Assembly: GCA_016188705.1 (NCBI GenBank)
Contig: JACPHH010000021.1
Coordinates: forward strand, 1-34,569
From: Candidatus Peregrinibacteria bacterium
Lineage (GTDB): Bacteria; Patescibacteriota; Gracilibacteria; UBA1369; JACRIC01
Length of the DNA stretch: 34,569 bases
Reading direction: 5' to 3'
How positions within the stretch are numbered: position 1 is the stretch's first letter; each line of letters opens with the position of its first letter. The notes under the pieces were generated by a model, which made no database searches, was not told the DNA's origin, and worked only from the letters and a program-made list of their open reading frames with translations. Positions 1 to 7,305 of the stretch are shown here, piece after piece. The translations under genes were made by a program, and so were the position numbers.

Positions 1-111
1 AAAAAAATACACGATGGACACAAAAAAGAAGAAATCATCCGTGATTATATCGCCGGCATGACCGATTGTTTTGTGATGAAAAAACATAAAGAAATGACAA
101 AAAAAAGATAA
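1..111 (+). CDS. C-terminal end of a probable dGTPase-like HD phosphohydrolase (partial)
   Basis: Frame 1 is open from the first base and ends in TAA at 109-111, giving 36 residues. The stretch DYIAGMTDCFVMK resembles the C-terminal signature of dGTP triphosphohydrolases (…DYIAGMTDRYAL…), an HD-domain family that hydrolyses dGTP to deoxyguanosine and triphosphate. The HD motif itself would lie upstream of the window, so the call rests on this short match. It is followed 39 nt later by pcrA on the same strand, with an apparent separate promoter between them. Confidence 0.5.
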   Translation, partial: KKIHDGHKKEEIIRDYIAGMTDCFVMKKHKEMTKKR

Positions 112-114
112 AAA

Positions 115-126
115 ATGTGCTATACT
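115..126 (+). promoter_or_regulatory. Extended -10 promoter for pcrA
   Basis: TGTGCTATACT contains TG, one base, then TATACT (121-126), an extended -10 element. No good -35 lies at 17 bp; ATGACA at 94-99 is 21 bp away. The predicted transcript start near 133 leaves a leader of about 18 nt before ATG 151. The same ATGTGCTA core recurs upstream of the ymdB-like gene. Confidence 0.45.
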
Positions 127-150
127 GCGTACACTTTCTCCTATTAGGCT

Positions 151-2496
151 ATGTCTCATCTTCTTGGCGATCTCAACGAAAAACAACGTGAGGCGGTGCA
201 AACAACCGAAGGGCCTCTTCTCATTATCGCAGGAGCAGGAAGCGGAAAAACAAGAGCTCTTACGTATCGAATTGCCTACCTTATCAAGGAAAAAAATATT
301 GATCCGAGGCATATTTTAGCCGTTACTTTCACGAATAAGGCGGCGCTCGAAATGAAAGCTCGCCTCGTAAAATTGCTTTCCCCTCATGAATCTTTGAATA
401 AATCCATTTTAAAGCTCAGCGGACGTCTTGAGCCCGTTTCTTGGAATAAAAGTTACAATTTCCTTCCGACCGTGGGTACCTTTCACGCGCTCTGCGTGCA
501 AATTTTACGAAAACATATTCACCTTCTCCATTACGAAAATACTTTCAATATTTATGACGCCGCCGATCAAAAAGCGCTCATGAAAACACTGCTGGAAGAG
601 CATCGTCTTGATGAAAAAAAGTTTAATCCCGTCGCCATACTTTCTCAAATTTCAGGGGCGAAAAGCGAGCTCATTACACCCGAACACTATAGAAAAATGG
701 CTTCGAGTTATTTTATGGAAACCGTGGCAACGCTCTATACGGCCTATGAAAAAGCTCTTCATAAAAATAGCGCGCTTGATTTTGACGATCTCATTATGAA
801 AACAATCGGCCTTTTTCAAATGGTTCCGGAAGTGCTGAAAGAATACCAGGAACGGTTTCAATACATTTCCGTGGATGAATATCAGGACACGAATCATTCG
901 CAATATATTCTCATTAAATTGCTTTCAGAGAAGCATAAAAATCTCTGCGTCATCGGCGATGAAGATCAGTCGATTTACAGTTGGAGAGGAGCGGATATTC
1001 GAAATATTTTGGAGTTTGAAAAGGATTATCCCAATGCTCGAATAATCAAATTGGAACAAAATTATCGGTCGACGCAAATCATTCTTGACGCGGCGCATCA
1101 AGTTATTGTAAAAAATCGAAAAAGAAAAGAAAAAAAGCTTTGGACTGAAAAAAAAGAAGGTCAAAAAATTCGTATTTGGACAGCGCGAAATGAACGAGAG
1201 GAGAGTGAATTAATTGCGGACGAAATACTCAAACGCCTAAGAAGCCATGAGTTTCCGACTTACACGGATTTTGTCGTGCTTTACCGAATGAATGCTCAAT
1301 CTCGCGTACTGGAAGAGGTTTTTATGCGCTACGGTATTCCTTACAAAATCGTTGGAGGTATTAAATTTTACGAACGAAAGGAAATTAAAGACATTATCGC
1401 TTATTTAAAAGTAACGCAAAATCCGCAAGACCTTATGAGCATGGTTCGAATTATGAATACGCCGCCAAGAAATATCGGTGAAAAAACATTGGAGGCGCTT
1501 CAATATTACGCACATCGTCAAAATATAAATCTTTTTGAAGCCATAAAACAGGCCGAGCAGATTGAAGATTTGGCGGAAGGTAAGCAGATTATTCTCAAAA
1601 ATTTCGCAAAAATGTGGAAAGAATTTTTTGAAGCGAATAGTCAATTTAGCGCTTCAGGAGTAATAAAAACAATTCTGCAACGAAGCGGATATAAAGAATT
1701 TCTTTTAGCGGATGGAACGCCGGAAAGTGAGGCGAGATGGGACAATGTCCGGGAACTTATATCTGTCGCTTCAAAATACGACGCGCTGCCTCCTGGAATT
1801 TCTTTGACTACTTTTCTCGAAGAAGTTTCGCTCATCAGCGATCTTGATACCATTGGGCCGAGCGTTGGCAGCATTAATTTTAACGAAGAAACTGGCGGCG
1901 TTTTGCGGGAAAATAAAAATGAAGTGTCGGAAGAAAAAGATAATGCCGTGACATTGATGACCTTGCACGGCGCAAAGGGGCTGGAATTTCCTTGTGTCTT
2001 TATTTCAGGGCTTGAAGAGGGTATTTTTCCGCATTCGAGAAGCCTTTTTGAACCAGAACAACTCGAAGAAGAGCGGCGTCTGATGTATGTCGGAATTACG
2101 AGGGCGAAAGAAGATATTTTTTTACTCCATGCCAGACAACGGCTTCTGTATGGGGAATACCTTTCACATGAGCCTTCACAATTTTTGCATGATATCCCCG
2201 AAGAACTTGTGACGCGCAATATCGCAATTGCCATAATAAAACCTATTTCTCTCGAACGCATGGGGCATAAGCCTGTTCCTGTTGAATGGCCGACGCAATC
2301 GATTCTGCGAAAATCGACTCATCGTGTAAATGATAGGCTGATTCAGCTAAAAGACGGGGATAAGGTGCGTCATACGATTTGGGGTGAAGGAATGGTTTTA
2401 AGTGTTACTGGAGGCATTGCGACGATTGCGTTTCGTGAAGAAAAAGTGGGCATAAAAAGAGTCGCTCTCAGCGTGGCTCCATTGGAAAAAATATGA
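151..2496 (+). CDS. pcrA: PcrA/UvrD-family ATP-dependent 3'-5' DNA helicase
   Basis: This is a superfamily 1A helicase that unwinds DNA in excision repair and displaces proteins from DNA. All SF1 motifs are visible: Walker A AGAGSGKT (residues 27-34), VDEYQDTN (motif II), GDEDQSIYSWRG (motif III), LEQNYRS (motif IV), TLHGAKGLEF (motif V) and MYVGITRAKE (motif VI). The C-terminus has the PcrA-type Tudor-like segment (DGDKVRHTIWGEG), which in the family contacts RNA polymerase; this favours PcrA over Rep. The length of 781 aa is slightly long for PcrA, with an extra stretch of about 25 residues before the TFHALC motif. It ends in TGA, one of only two TGA stops in the window. There is no Shine-Dalgarno sequence before ATG 151. 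Confidence 0.95.
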   Translation: MSHLLGDLNEKQREAVQTTEGPLLIIAGAGSGKTRALTYRIAYLIKEKNIDPRHILAVTFTNKAALEMKARLVKLLSPHESLNKSILKLSGRLEPVSWNKSYNFLPTVGTFHALCVQILRKHIHLLHYENTFNIYDAADQKALMKTLLEEHRLDEKKFNPVAILSQISGAKSELITPEHYRKMASSYFMETVATLYTAYEKALHKNSALDFDDLIMKTIGLFQMVPEVLKEYQERFQYISVDEYQDTNHSQYILIKLLSEKHKNLCVIGDEDQSIYSWRGADIRNILEFEKDYPNARIIKLEQNYRSTQIILDAAHQVIVKNRKRKEKKLWTEKKEGQKIRIWTARNEREESELIADEILKRLRSHEFPTYTDFVVLYRMNAQSRVLEEVFMRYGIPYKIVGGIKFYERKEIKDIIAYLKVTQNPQDLMSMVRIMNTPPRNIGEKTLEALQYYAHRQNINLFEAIKQAEQIEDLAEGKQIILKNFAKMWKEFFEANSQFSASGVIKTILQRSGYKEFLLADGTPESEARWDNVRELISVASKYDALPPGISLTTFLEEVSLISDLDTIGPSVGSINFNEETGGVLRENKNEVSEEKDNAVTLMTLHGAKGLEFPCVFISGLEEGIFPHSRSLFEPEQLEEERRLMYVGITRAKEDIFLLHARQRLLYGEYLSHEPSQFLHDIPEELVTRNIAIAIIKPISLERMGHKPVPVEWPTQSILRKSTHRVNDRLIQLKDGDKVRHTIWGEGMVLSVTGGIATIAFREEKVGIKRVALSVAPLEKI

Positions 2497-2504
2497 GAAG
2501 AAAG

Positions 2505-2528
2505 TTATGACTATGCGCATCGTCATAA
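2505..2528 (+). other. Hairpin just after pcrA
   Basis: TTATGAC (2505-2511) and GTCATAA (2522-2528) form a perfect 7-bp stem with a 10-nt loop, starting 8 nt after the pcrA stop. No T-run follows, so it is not a classical intrinsic terminator; it may be a 3'-end stabiliser or part of a repeat. Confidence 0.35.
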
Positions 2529-2574
2529 ATAGAGCGTCGTAACTTCATGCTCACTTCTATAAATATAATCATTA

Positions 2575-2640
2575 AAGGAACCTTTGAAAAACGCAATTTT
2601 ATAAACGAAAATGCAAAAATACGAGCGAAAACACTGAATA
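2575..2640 (+). repeat. Foldback-element arm (partial copy)
   Basis: The segment runs from AAGGAACCTTTGAAAAACGC through CGAGCGAAAACACTGAA. It matches, with scattered changes, the left arm of the complete foldback element at 28961-29126 (shared GCAAAAnnCGAGCGAAAAC and CTGAA). It fills the gap up to the first possible panC ATG at 2641. Confidence 0.6.
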
Positions 2641-2682
2641 ATGGAAGACAATGTCCGAGAGAAAGTAATATTTATACGCCAT

Positions 2683-3639
2683 ATGAGGGTTATCGATACG
2701 GTAGATGAGATGAAAAAAAATGCTAGATTATTTTTGCGTCATGGAAAAACCATAGGTTTTGTGCCGACGATGGGATTTTTACATGAGGGACACATGAGCC
2801 TCGTGCGGGCTGCGCGCAAGGAAAATGATATTGTGGTGGTAAGTATTTTTGTGAATCCGACGCAATTCGGACCGAATGAGGATTATTCCAAATATCCGCG
2901 CGATTTCGAACGCGACAAAAGCCTTTTGGAAAAAGAAAAAGTCGACATTCTTTTTCACCCGAGCGTGGAAGAAATGTACGATTCGTCGGAATATTGGGAA
3001 TTCTTGAAAGAATCTCAAAGGGAAAAAAGGCTGATTCTAAATGACTTCATGCAATTAGAAAAAATACAATACGCAAAGATTATGCCATTACAAAAAATAA
3101 AAGTAGAAGTTCCAAAGGAACTTGCGAATATTTTGTGCGGAAAATATCGTCCAGCCCATTTTCAAGGAGTTGCCAAAGTAGTAACAAAATTATTCCATAT
3201 TATTCAACCTGATTGCGCGTATTTTGGACAAAAGGACTTCCAGCAGGCAATAATTGTTGATCGACTCATCAATGACCTCAATTTTTCCATAAAATTACGA
3301 ATAATGCCTACTGTCCGTGAGTCGGACGGACTCGCGATGAGTTCGCGCAATATTTTTCTCACAAAAAAGCAGCGAAAAGACGCTGCAATACTCTATAAAG
3401 CTCTCATTTTCGCGAAAAATCTCTTTGATAATGGAGAGAGAAATAGCCGCATCATAGAAAGGAAAGTAAAGAATTTGATTAGTCAAAATAGAGATGTTCA
3501 GCTCCAATATACTGAAATTCGAGATTTTCTCGCTCTCAAACGCATAGAGAATATTGAAAAAAATGCAATAATAGTCCTGGCAGCGAATGTTGGAAAAACA
3601 CGACTGATTGACAATATTTACTTGACAGAATATAAATAA
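2683..3639 (+). CDS. panC: Pantothenate synthetase (pantoate--beta-alanine ligase)
   Basis: It catalyses ATP-dependent condensation of pantoate with beta-alanine to pantothenate, the CoA precursor. Visible motifs are PTMGFLHEGHMSLV (nucleotide-binding HIGH-like), FVNPTQFGPNEDYSKYPR, FGQKDFQQA, and TVRESDGLAMSSRN (KMSKS-like and pantoate-binding loop). ATG 2683 (MRVIDTVDEM) places 23 residues before the GKTIGFVPTMG strand, as in well-studied PanC proteins. The upstream ATG 2641 would add 14 residues next to a repeat and is less likely. At 318 aa it exceeds the usual ~280 because about 30 extra residues sit between EEMY and VEVPK, roughly residues 118-148. No panB or panD is nearby. Confidence 0.93.
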   Translation: MRVIDTVDEMKKNARLFLRHGKTIGFVPTMGFLHEGHMSLVRAARKENDIVVVSIFVNPTQFGPNEDYSKYPRDFERDKSLLEKEKVDILFHPSVEEMYDSSEYWEFLKESQREKRLILNDFMQLEKIQYAKIMPLQKIKVEVPKELANILCGKYRPAHFQGVAKVVTKLFHIIQPDCAYFGQKDFQQAIIVDRLINDLNFSIKLRIMPTVRESDGLAMSSRNIFLTKKQRKDAAILYKALIFAKNLFDNGERNSRIIERKVKNLISQNRDVQLQYTEIRDFLALKRIENIEKNAIIVLAANVGKTRLIDNIYLTEYK

Positions 3640-3692
3640 TATATTATGACTAAAAACTGTTACATTTTGAATGCTTTTCTCGAATAAAGGAA

Positions 3693-3703
3693 TGTGCTAG
3701 GAT
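3693..3703 (+). promoter_or_regulatory. Extended -10 promoter for the ymdB-like gene
   Basis: TGTGCTAGGAT contains TG, one base, then TAGGAT (3698-3703). The preceding AATGTGCTA matches the pcrA promoter core. The transcript start would be near 3710, leaving about 34 nt before ATG 3744. No clear -35 is seen at normal spacing. Confidence 0.35.
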
Positions 3704-3743
3704 ATCAAAGTAAACTCTTTATAAAAGTTTTATTGATTCGTGT

Positions 3744-4541
3744 ATGAAATTTCTTTTTATAGGCGATATTGTAGGGAAACCAGGGAGAAAAGCCGTAGAG
3801 CATATTGTGCCGGAATTGAGACGGAAAAATAACTATGATCTCGTCATCGCCAACGCGGAAAATATGACGCACGGAAAAGGTGCTTCGGAAAAAGATGTGA
3901 ACGCGATGATTCGAATCGGAATCGATTTTTTTACTTCAGGAAACCATATTTGGAGGCATCGCAGTTTAGTGGAGAAAATGAACGAGCCGAATTTTCCACT
4001 CGTGAGACCTGCGAATTATCCTGTGGGAAGCCCTGGGAAAGGCTATCGCATAATCGAAGCGGGACATACAAAAGTAGCCATTATGAATTTGATGGGTCGT
4101 GTTTTTATGCCGGCTCATCTCGACTGTCCATTTAGAAAAGCCGAAGAAATGCTCGCCGCCATTGAGGCTGAAAATGTGAAGGTCATTATCGTGGATTTTC
4201 ATGCTGAAGCCACTTCGGAAAAAATAGCTTTCGGGCAGTTTCTCGATGGACGTGTCAGCGCTGTGCTTGGAACGCATACTCATGTCGCCACCGCTGATTA
4301 TCAAATTTTGCCAAAAGGGACGGCTTACATTACGGACGCAGGCATGGTTGGGAAAAAACATTCAGTGATTGGAGTTGATACGCCGTGCATTATTCGCCAA
4401 TTTTTAACGCAGCTTCCTGTCGTTCATGAGATTAGCGAAGGACCTGCGTTTCTCAATGCCGTTGAATGTGAAATTGACGAAAAAAACGGCAAAGCAACTG
4501 CTATAAGTTCTGTTTATGAGGAATCCGATAATCGAGCATAA
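3744..4541 (+). CDS. ymdB: YmdB-family metallophosphoesterase (2',3'-cyclic-nucleotide phosphodiesterase)
   Basis: This 265-aa protein matches the TIGR00282/YmdB family of dinuclear-metal phosphoesterases. In Bacillus, YmdB hydrolyses cyclic nucleotides and affects RNA turnover and developmental choices. Metal-binding motifs are visible in order: FIGDIVGKPGR (residues 5-15), ANAENMTHGKG, TSGNHIWRH, DFHAEATSEK, LGTHTHVATAD and TDAGMVG. Length is typical. ATG 3744 directly precedes the conserved KFLFIGDIVG strand, which fixes the start. There is no Shine-Dalgarno sequence. It is followed 41 nt later by the S41 protease on the same strand. Confidence 0.93.
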   Translation: MKFLFIGDIVGKPGRKAVEHIVPELRRKNNYDLVIANAENMTHGKGASEKDVNAMIRIGIDFFTSGNHIWRHRSLVEKMNEPNFPLVRPANYPVGSPGKGYRIIEAGHTKVAIMNLMGRVFMPAHLDCPFRKAEEMLAAIEAENVKVIIVDFHAEATSEKIAFGQFLDGRVSAVLGTHTHVATADYQILPKGTAYITDAGMVGKKHSVIGVDTPCIIRQFLTQLPVVHEISEGPAFLNAVECEIDEKNGKATAISSVYEESDNRA

Positions 4542-4582
4542 AACTTATTAATGGATGCATTTTAAATAATAATCGATCAAAA

Positions 4583-5824
4583 ATGAACGAACAGCAAAAA
4601 TCGCCTTTGGCATCTTTTATACTCATTATACTCATCTTTATCATAGGATGGCAGTCTTCCTTATATTATTACAATACTTTTGGAAAAAATGAGTACAAAG
4701 GCACAAACAAGCAGGAAAATCAAATTGATGCGAAAAAAGAAAATGAGGAAATCAGCGCCAATGACGTTGATCTAAAGTTACTTTTTGCGGTGTGGCAAAA
4801 GCTTCGCGAAGGTTACGTTGACGAGAAGGCATTCGATAATCAGAAACAGATTTACGGAGCTATTCATGGACTTGTGGAGTCGCTAAATGATCCCTATACC
4901 GTATTCATGACGCCTGAAGAATCGAAGGAATTTCAGGCGAGTTTAGATGGAAAATTGGAAGGAATTGGAGCCGAACTCACAGTGGAAGATAAAAATTTAG
5001 TCGTTGTTTCTCCATTAAAAGGTTCACCAGCGGAACGCGCGGGGCTTCAGCCTGGCGATATTATTTATAAAATAAACGATGACATTGCGGCGGAAATGTC
5101 GCTTTTTGAAGCCATAATGAAAATTCGCGGAGAAAAAGGTTCAAAAGTGAATCTTACCGTTTTTCGAAAGGGAGGCTCGGAACCGATAAAACTAATTATT
5201 GAAAGGGACAGTATCAGTCTCGCGAGTGTTTCATGGGAGAAAAAAGATGATGATATAGCCTATGTAAGCATTAATCAATTTAGCGATAATACGAAAACGG
5301 AATTTCAAAAAGCGGTAAGTGAATTGCTTCTGACAAAGCCAAAAGGAGTCATTCTTGATCTTCGATATAATGGTGGCGGATACCTTGATATCGCGGTCGA
5401 TATTGTGGGAGAATTTATTGATGGAAAGAAAAAAGCCGTGACTATTAAACAGAGGGATGACAAAAAAAATGAAAGTATTTTTTCCAATGGAACGGGCAGA
5501 TTGACTGAAGTTCCGCTCGTTGTGCTCGTTAATAACGGATCCGCGTCAGCTTCGGAAATCGTAGCAGGCGCCATTCAGGATTATAAACGCGGAATTATTA
5601 TGGGAGAACAGACTTTTGGAAAGGGAAGCGTGCAGGAAGTGGAAAGCCTCGAAGATGGATCCAGTCTCAGAGTTACGATTGCGAAATGGTTCACCCCGAA
5701 TGAAAGGACTATTGACCACCTCGGCATAACGCCGGATCGGGTAATCGAATTTACCGAAGAAGATAGCAAAAATAAAAAAGACCCTCAGCTTGAGGCAGCG
5801 ATTCAGTATCTAAAAAGCCTTTAA
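4583..5824 (+). CDS. S41 family C-terminal processing peptidase (CtpA-like), membrane-anchored
   Basis: This is a serine protease with a Ser/Lys dyad acting outside the membrane on protein C-termini. A single N-terminal hydrophobic segment (about residues 11-30, FILIILIFIIGWQSSLYYY) is a signal anchor without an obvious cleavage site. A PDZ domain follows (about 120-210, with GIGAEL and AERAGLQPGDIIYKIND). The catalytic core contains LDLRYNGGGYL, NNGSASASEI with nucleophile Ser322, and TFGKGSVQEV with general base Lys347. Their spacing of 25 residues equals that of E. coli Prc. The length of 413 aa is normal for CtpA. It is convergent with the regulator at 5997-6662, and a hairpin repeat lies in the gap. 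Confidence 0.94.
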   Translation: MNEQQKSPLASFILIILIFIIGWQSSLYYYNTFGKNEYKGTNKQENQIDAKKENEEISANDVDLKLLFAVWQKLREGYVDEKAFDNQKQIYGAIHGLVESLNDPYTVFMTPEESKEFQASLDGKLEGIGAELTVEDKNLVVVSPLKGSPAERAGLQPGDIIYKINDDIAAEMSLFEAIMKIRGEKGSKVNLTVFRKGGSEPIKLIIERDSISLASVSWEKKDDDIAYVSINQFSDNTKTEFQKAVSELLLTKPKGVILDLRYNGGGYLDIAVDIVGEFIDGKKKAVTIKQRDDKKNESIFSNGTGRLTEVPLVVLVNNGSASASEIVAGAIQDYKRGIIMGEQTFGKGSVQEVESLEDGSSLRVTIAKWFTPNERTIDHLGITPDRVIEFTEEDSKNKKDPQLEAAIQYLKSL

Positions 5825-5850
5825 GGAGCTGTTCATATAAAATTTTTACC

Positions 5851-5978
5851 TTGCCCAATGCCGTCATTTTTTTTATTCAAATAGCAATGAGGAGGGGACT
5901 CCATTTTCGCTACGCTTCGCTATGCGCTCAAATGGTAGTCCCCTCCCCATTGCTTCAAAAAACAACGGTATTGGGCAG
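5851..5978. repeat. TTGCCCAAT hairpin element, complete copy
   Basis: The terminal inverted repeats are TTGCCCAATGCCGT (5851-5864) and ACGGTATTGGGCAG (5965-5978), matching at 12 of 14 positions. Inside are long hairpin arms, 5883-5906 and 5930-5954 (AGCAATG…GAGGGGACT…CCATTT and its near-complement), around a loop rich in GCTACGCTTCGC. Diverged copies lie at 26391-26474 and 27571-27665. This copy fills the gap between two convergent genes, where it could end transcription from both sides. The small ORFs that run across it are not supported as genes. Confidence 0.8.
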
Positions 5979-5996
5979 ATACAAAATGCAAAATTT

Positions 5997-6662
5997 TTAT
6001 AATCCGACCTTATATCCTACTCCATACACGGTACGAATAAGATGCGGTTGCTTAAAGTCGATTTTTTTTCTCAGAGAATTAATATGAACGTCAATCGTAT
6101 GCGATTCTTGAGGCTCTTCTCTCCGCCATACTTTTTGCAAAAGTGTGGATCTGGTGAATATTTTTTCCTGGTTGCCTGCTAAAAAAACAAAAAGATCATA
6201 TTCGAGTTTCCGTAATGCGATTTTTTTTTCTCCGCGAAATATTTCCCGTGAACATAAATCGACACGAACATCATCAATGGAAAGATTTGTACGGGAAGCC
6301 ATTTTTTCAGCCATTGACTGCAATTTTAAAAAAAAGCTTTCAAACGAAAAAGGAAAGATGGAGTAGTCGTCGACACCAGATTCATAGGCGAAAAGGCGCA
6401 TCATTTCATCCCTGAGAGAAGTAATCATGAAAAATGGGATATTGGATCCATTGGATTTTAAAGTTGAACACAGTTGCATTCCGTTCATTTCAGGAAGAAA
6501 AAGTTCACTCACAATGGCGTCATAGGATTTTTTCGCGCATTGTTCACACGCTTCTCTTCCGTTATGAAAAACATCAACTTCCAGAGTTTTTTTTTGAAGG
6601 AAGTGAATGAGACGCGTGGTCCATGGCGATTTTTCGCTCGTGAAAACAATTTTCATGGGCAT
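5997..6662 (-). CDS. OmpR-like response regulator with an atypical (pseudo-)receiver
   Basis: The 221-aa protein has a receiver-like domain (about 1-120) and a C-terminal winged helix of the Trans_reg_C type (about 128-221, with LRKLEYDLFVFLAGN, VDVHINSLRKKI and IRTVYGVGYKV). In the receiver the usual phospho-acceptor Asp is Glu53 (VSELFLPEMNG), the N-terminal acidic pair is replaced (FTSEK), and the conserved Lys before Pro-Phe is Phe103 (SIFPFSF). Phosphorylation by the normal route is therefore unlikely, and the protein may be constitutively active or signal another way. No histidine kinase is nearby. Three copies of a 13-bp motif lie just upstream and could be its own target. Confidence 0.88.
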   Translation of the reverse strand: MPMKIVFTSEKSPWTTRLIHFLQKKTLEVDVFHNGREACEQCAKKSYDAIVSELFLPEMNGMQLCSTLKSNGSNIPFFMITSLRDEMMRLFAYESGVDDYSIFPFSFESFFLKLQSMAEKMASRTNLSIDDVRVDLCSREIFRGEKKIALRKLEYDLFVFLAGNQEKIFTRSTLLQKVWRREEPQESHTIDVHINSLRKKIDFKQPHLIRTVYGVGYKVGL

Positions 6663-6701
6663 TCATGGAAAAGATCTCCATAAACATAGCAACAATATTT
6701 A

Positions 6702-6786
6702 AAATTTTTCTAAAAAAAATCTAAAAAAAATCATAAGGATTTTAGAAAAATTTCATAAAAAATTTAAAAAAACTTTAGAAAAATTT
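6702..6786. promoter_or_regulatory. AT-rich upstream region with three 13-bp motif copies
   Basis: TTTAGAAAAATTT occurs exactly at 6741-6753 and 6774-6786 (33 bp apart), and as its exact complement AAATTTTTCTAAA at 6702-6714. The cluster begins 40 bp before the start of the atypical response regulator. It may be an operator array or a curved, UP-element-like region. Confidence 0.4.
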
Positions 6787-6823
6787 TAAGACTCTTGTGA
6801 TAAAGTGGGCGAGTTAGGGAAGA

Positions 6824-6950
6824 GACGTATTTTGTCCATTTCTGCGTCATTCTTTCTCGATGTACCTTTGGATACACTCTCGTCGTCGTTCCTTGAACTG
6901 AACAAAATACGTCTTTCCGATCTGTAAAAATTTTATGTGAACACTGCCTG
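6824..6950. repeat. 75-nt dispersed repeat with an added inverted arm (copy 1)
   Basis: Positions 6876-6950 (from ACTCTCGTCGTCGTTCC to GTGAACACTGCCTGA) closely match 24248-24322. In this copy GACGTATTTTGT (6824-6835) is the exact complement of ACAAAATACGTC (6902-6913) inside the repeat, so the unit can fold into a long hairpin. No coding potential is convincing. Confidence 0.65.
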
Positions 6951-6985
6951 AGCATTTTATCATCTATTATTTTTAATCATATACC

Positions 6986-7228
6986 ATGAACATTCCAAAA
7001 ATTATCTGGTCGCATAAACCTTGCAGCCCGCTTACATGGATGAACATATCGCTTCCTGAGAGAAACGAAAGAAATAATGGAGAACTCGCGAAAAATTTTT
7101 TAAAAAACGCGAAAAAATATCTTGATCACTGTCTCAAGCAATCAAGAGGGAAGTCAAATATTCGAACATTTCTTATGGAAGCAAAAATATGCATAGAGCA
7201 AACCGAAAAACACATGGAATTTTTGTAG
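6986..7228 (+). CDS. Small hypothetical protein (80 aa)
   Basis: I do not recognise this protein. It starts with MNIPKIIWSHKP and then becomes charged and probably helical (ELAKNFLKNAKKYLDHCLKQSRG), with two cysteines in the C-terminal half. There is no signal peptide or membrane segment. No Shine-Dalgarno sequence precedes ATG 6986, which is usual here. The mixed, helix-like composition favours a real gene, but there is no family match. It lies between a dispersed repeat and a foldback arm. Confidence 0.45.
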   Translation: MNIPKIIWSHKPCSPLTWMNISLPERNERNNGELAKNFLKNAKKYLDHCLKQSRGKSNIRTFLMEAKICIEQTEKHMEFL

Positions 7229-7236
7229 GCGTTAAG

Positions 7237-7282
7237 ATTTCTACAAATTTCGTAACGAAAATCTGTTTTTCTTAAGGCTCCT
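7237..7282. repeat. Foldback-element arm (partial copy)
   Basis: It contains ATTTCGTAACGAAA and ends in GTTTTTCTTAAGGCTCCT, the inverted form of the AGGAGCCTTAAGAAAAAC end at 28860. It lies between the small ORF and the convergent methyltransferase. Confidence 0.55.
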
Positions 7283-7305
7283 AAAGTGAGGTAGTTTTAA
7301 TATTT

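Noticed and set aside
1641-2261. 206-codon minus-strand ORF inside pcrA.
   Set aside because: It is a shadow of a strongly conserved helicase region in the opposite frame, with Ser/Arg-rich, low-complexity content.
2494-2535. Possible UGA recoding (as glycine, known in Gracilibacteria/SR1): only two genes end in TGA, and reading through the pcrA TGA adds 14 codons to a TAG.
   Set aside because: All conserved genes (recA, nusA, nadK, pcrA) are full length with GGN glycines and no internal TGA, and the membrane-protein gene also ends in TGA. The standard code fits.
5851-6087. 78-codon plus-strand ORF overlapping the hairpin repeat.
   Set aside because: It lies within a palindromic repeat and the end of a convergent gene, and its sequence reflects the repeat rather than a protein.
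6663-6985. Replication origin in the AT-rich region with repeated 13-mers.
   Set aside because: No dnaA, dnaN or gyr genes are near and no DnaA-box cluster (TTATNCACA) is seen; a regulatory array or bent DNA is simpler.
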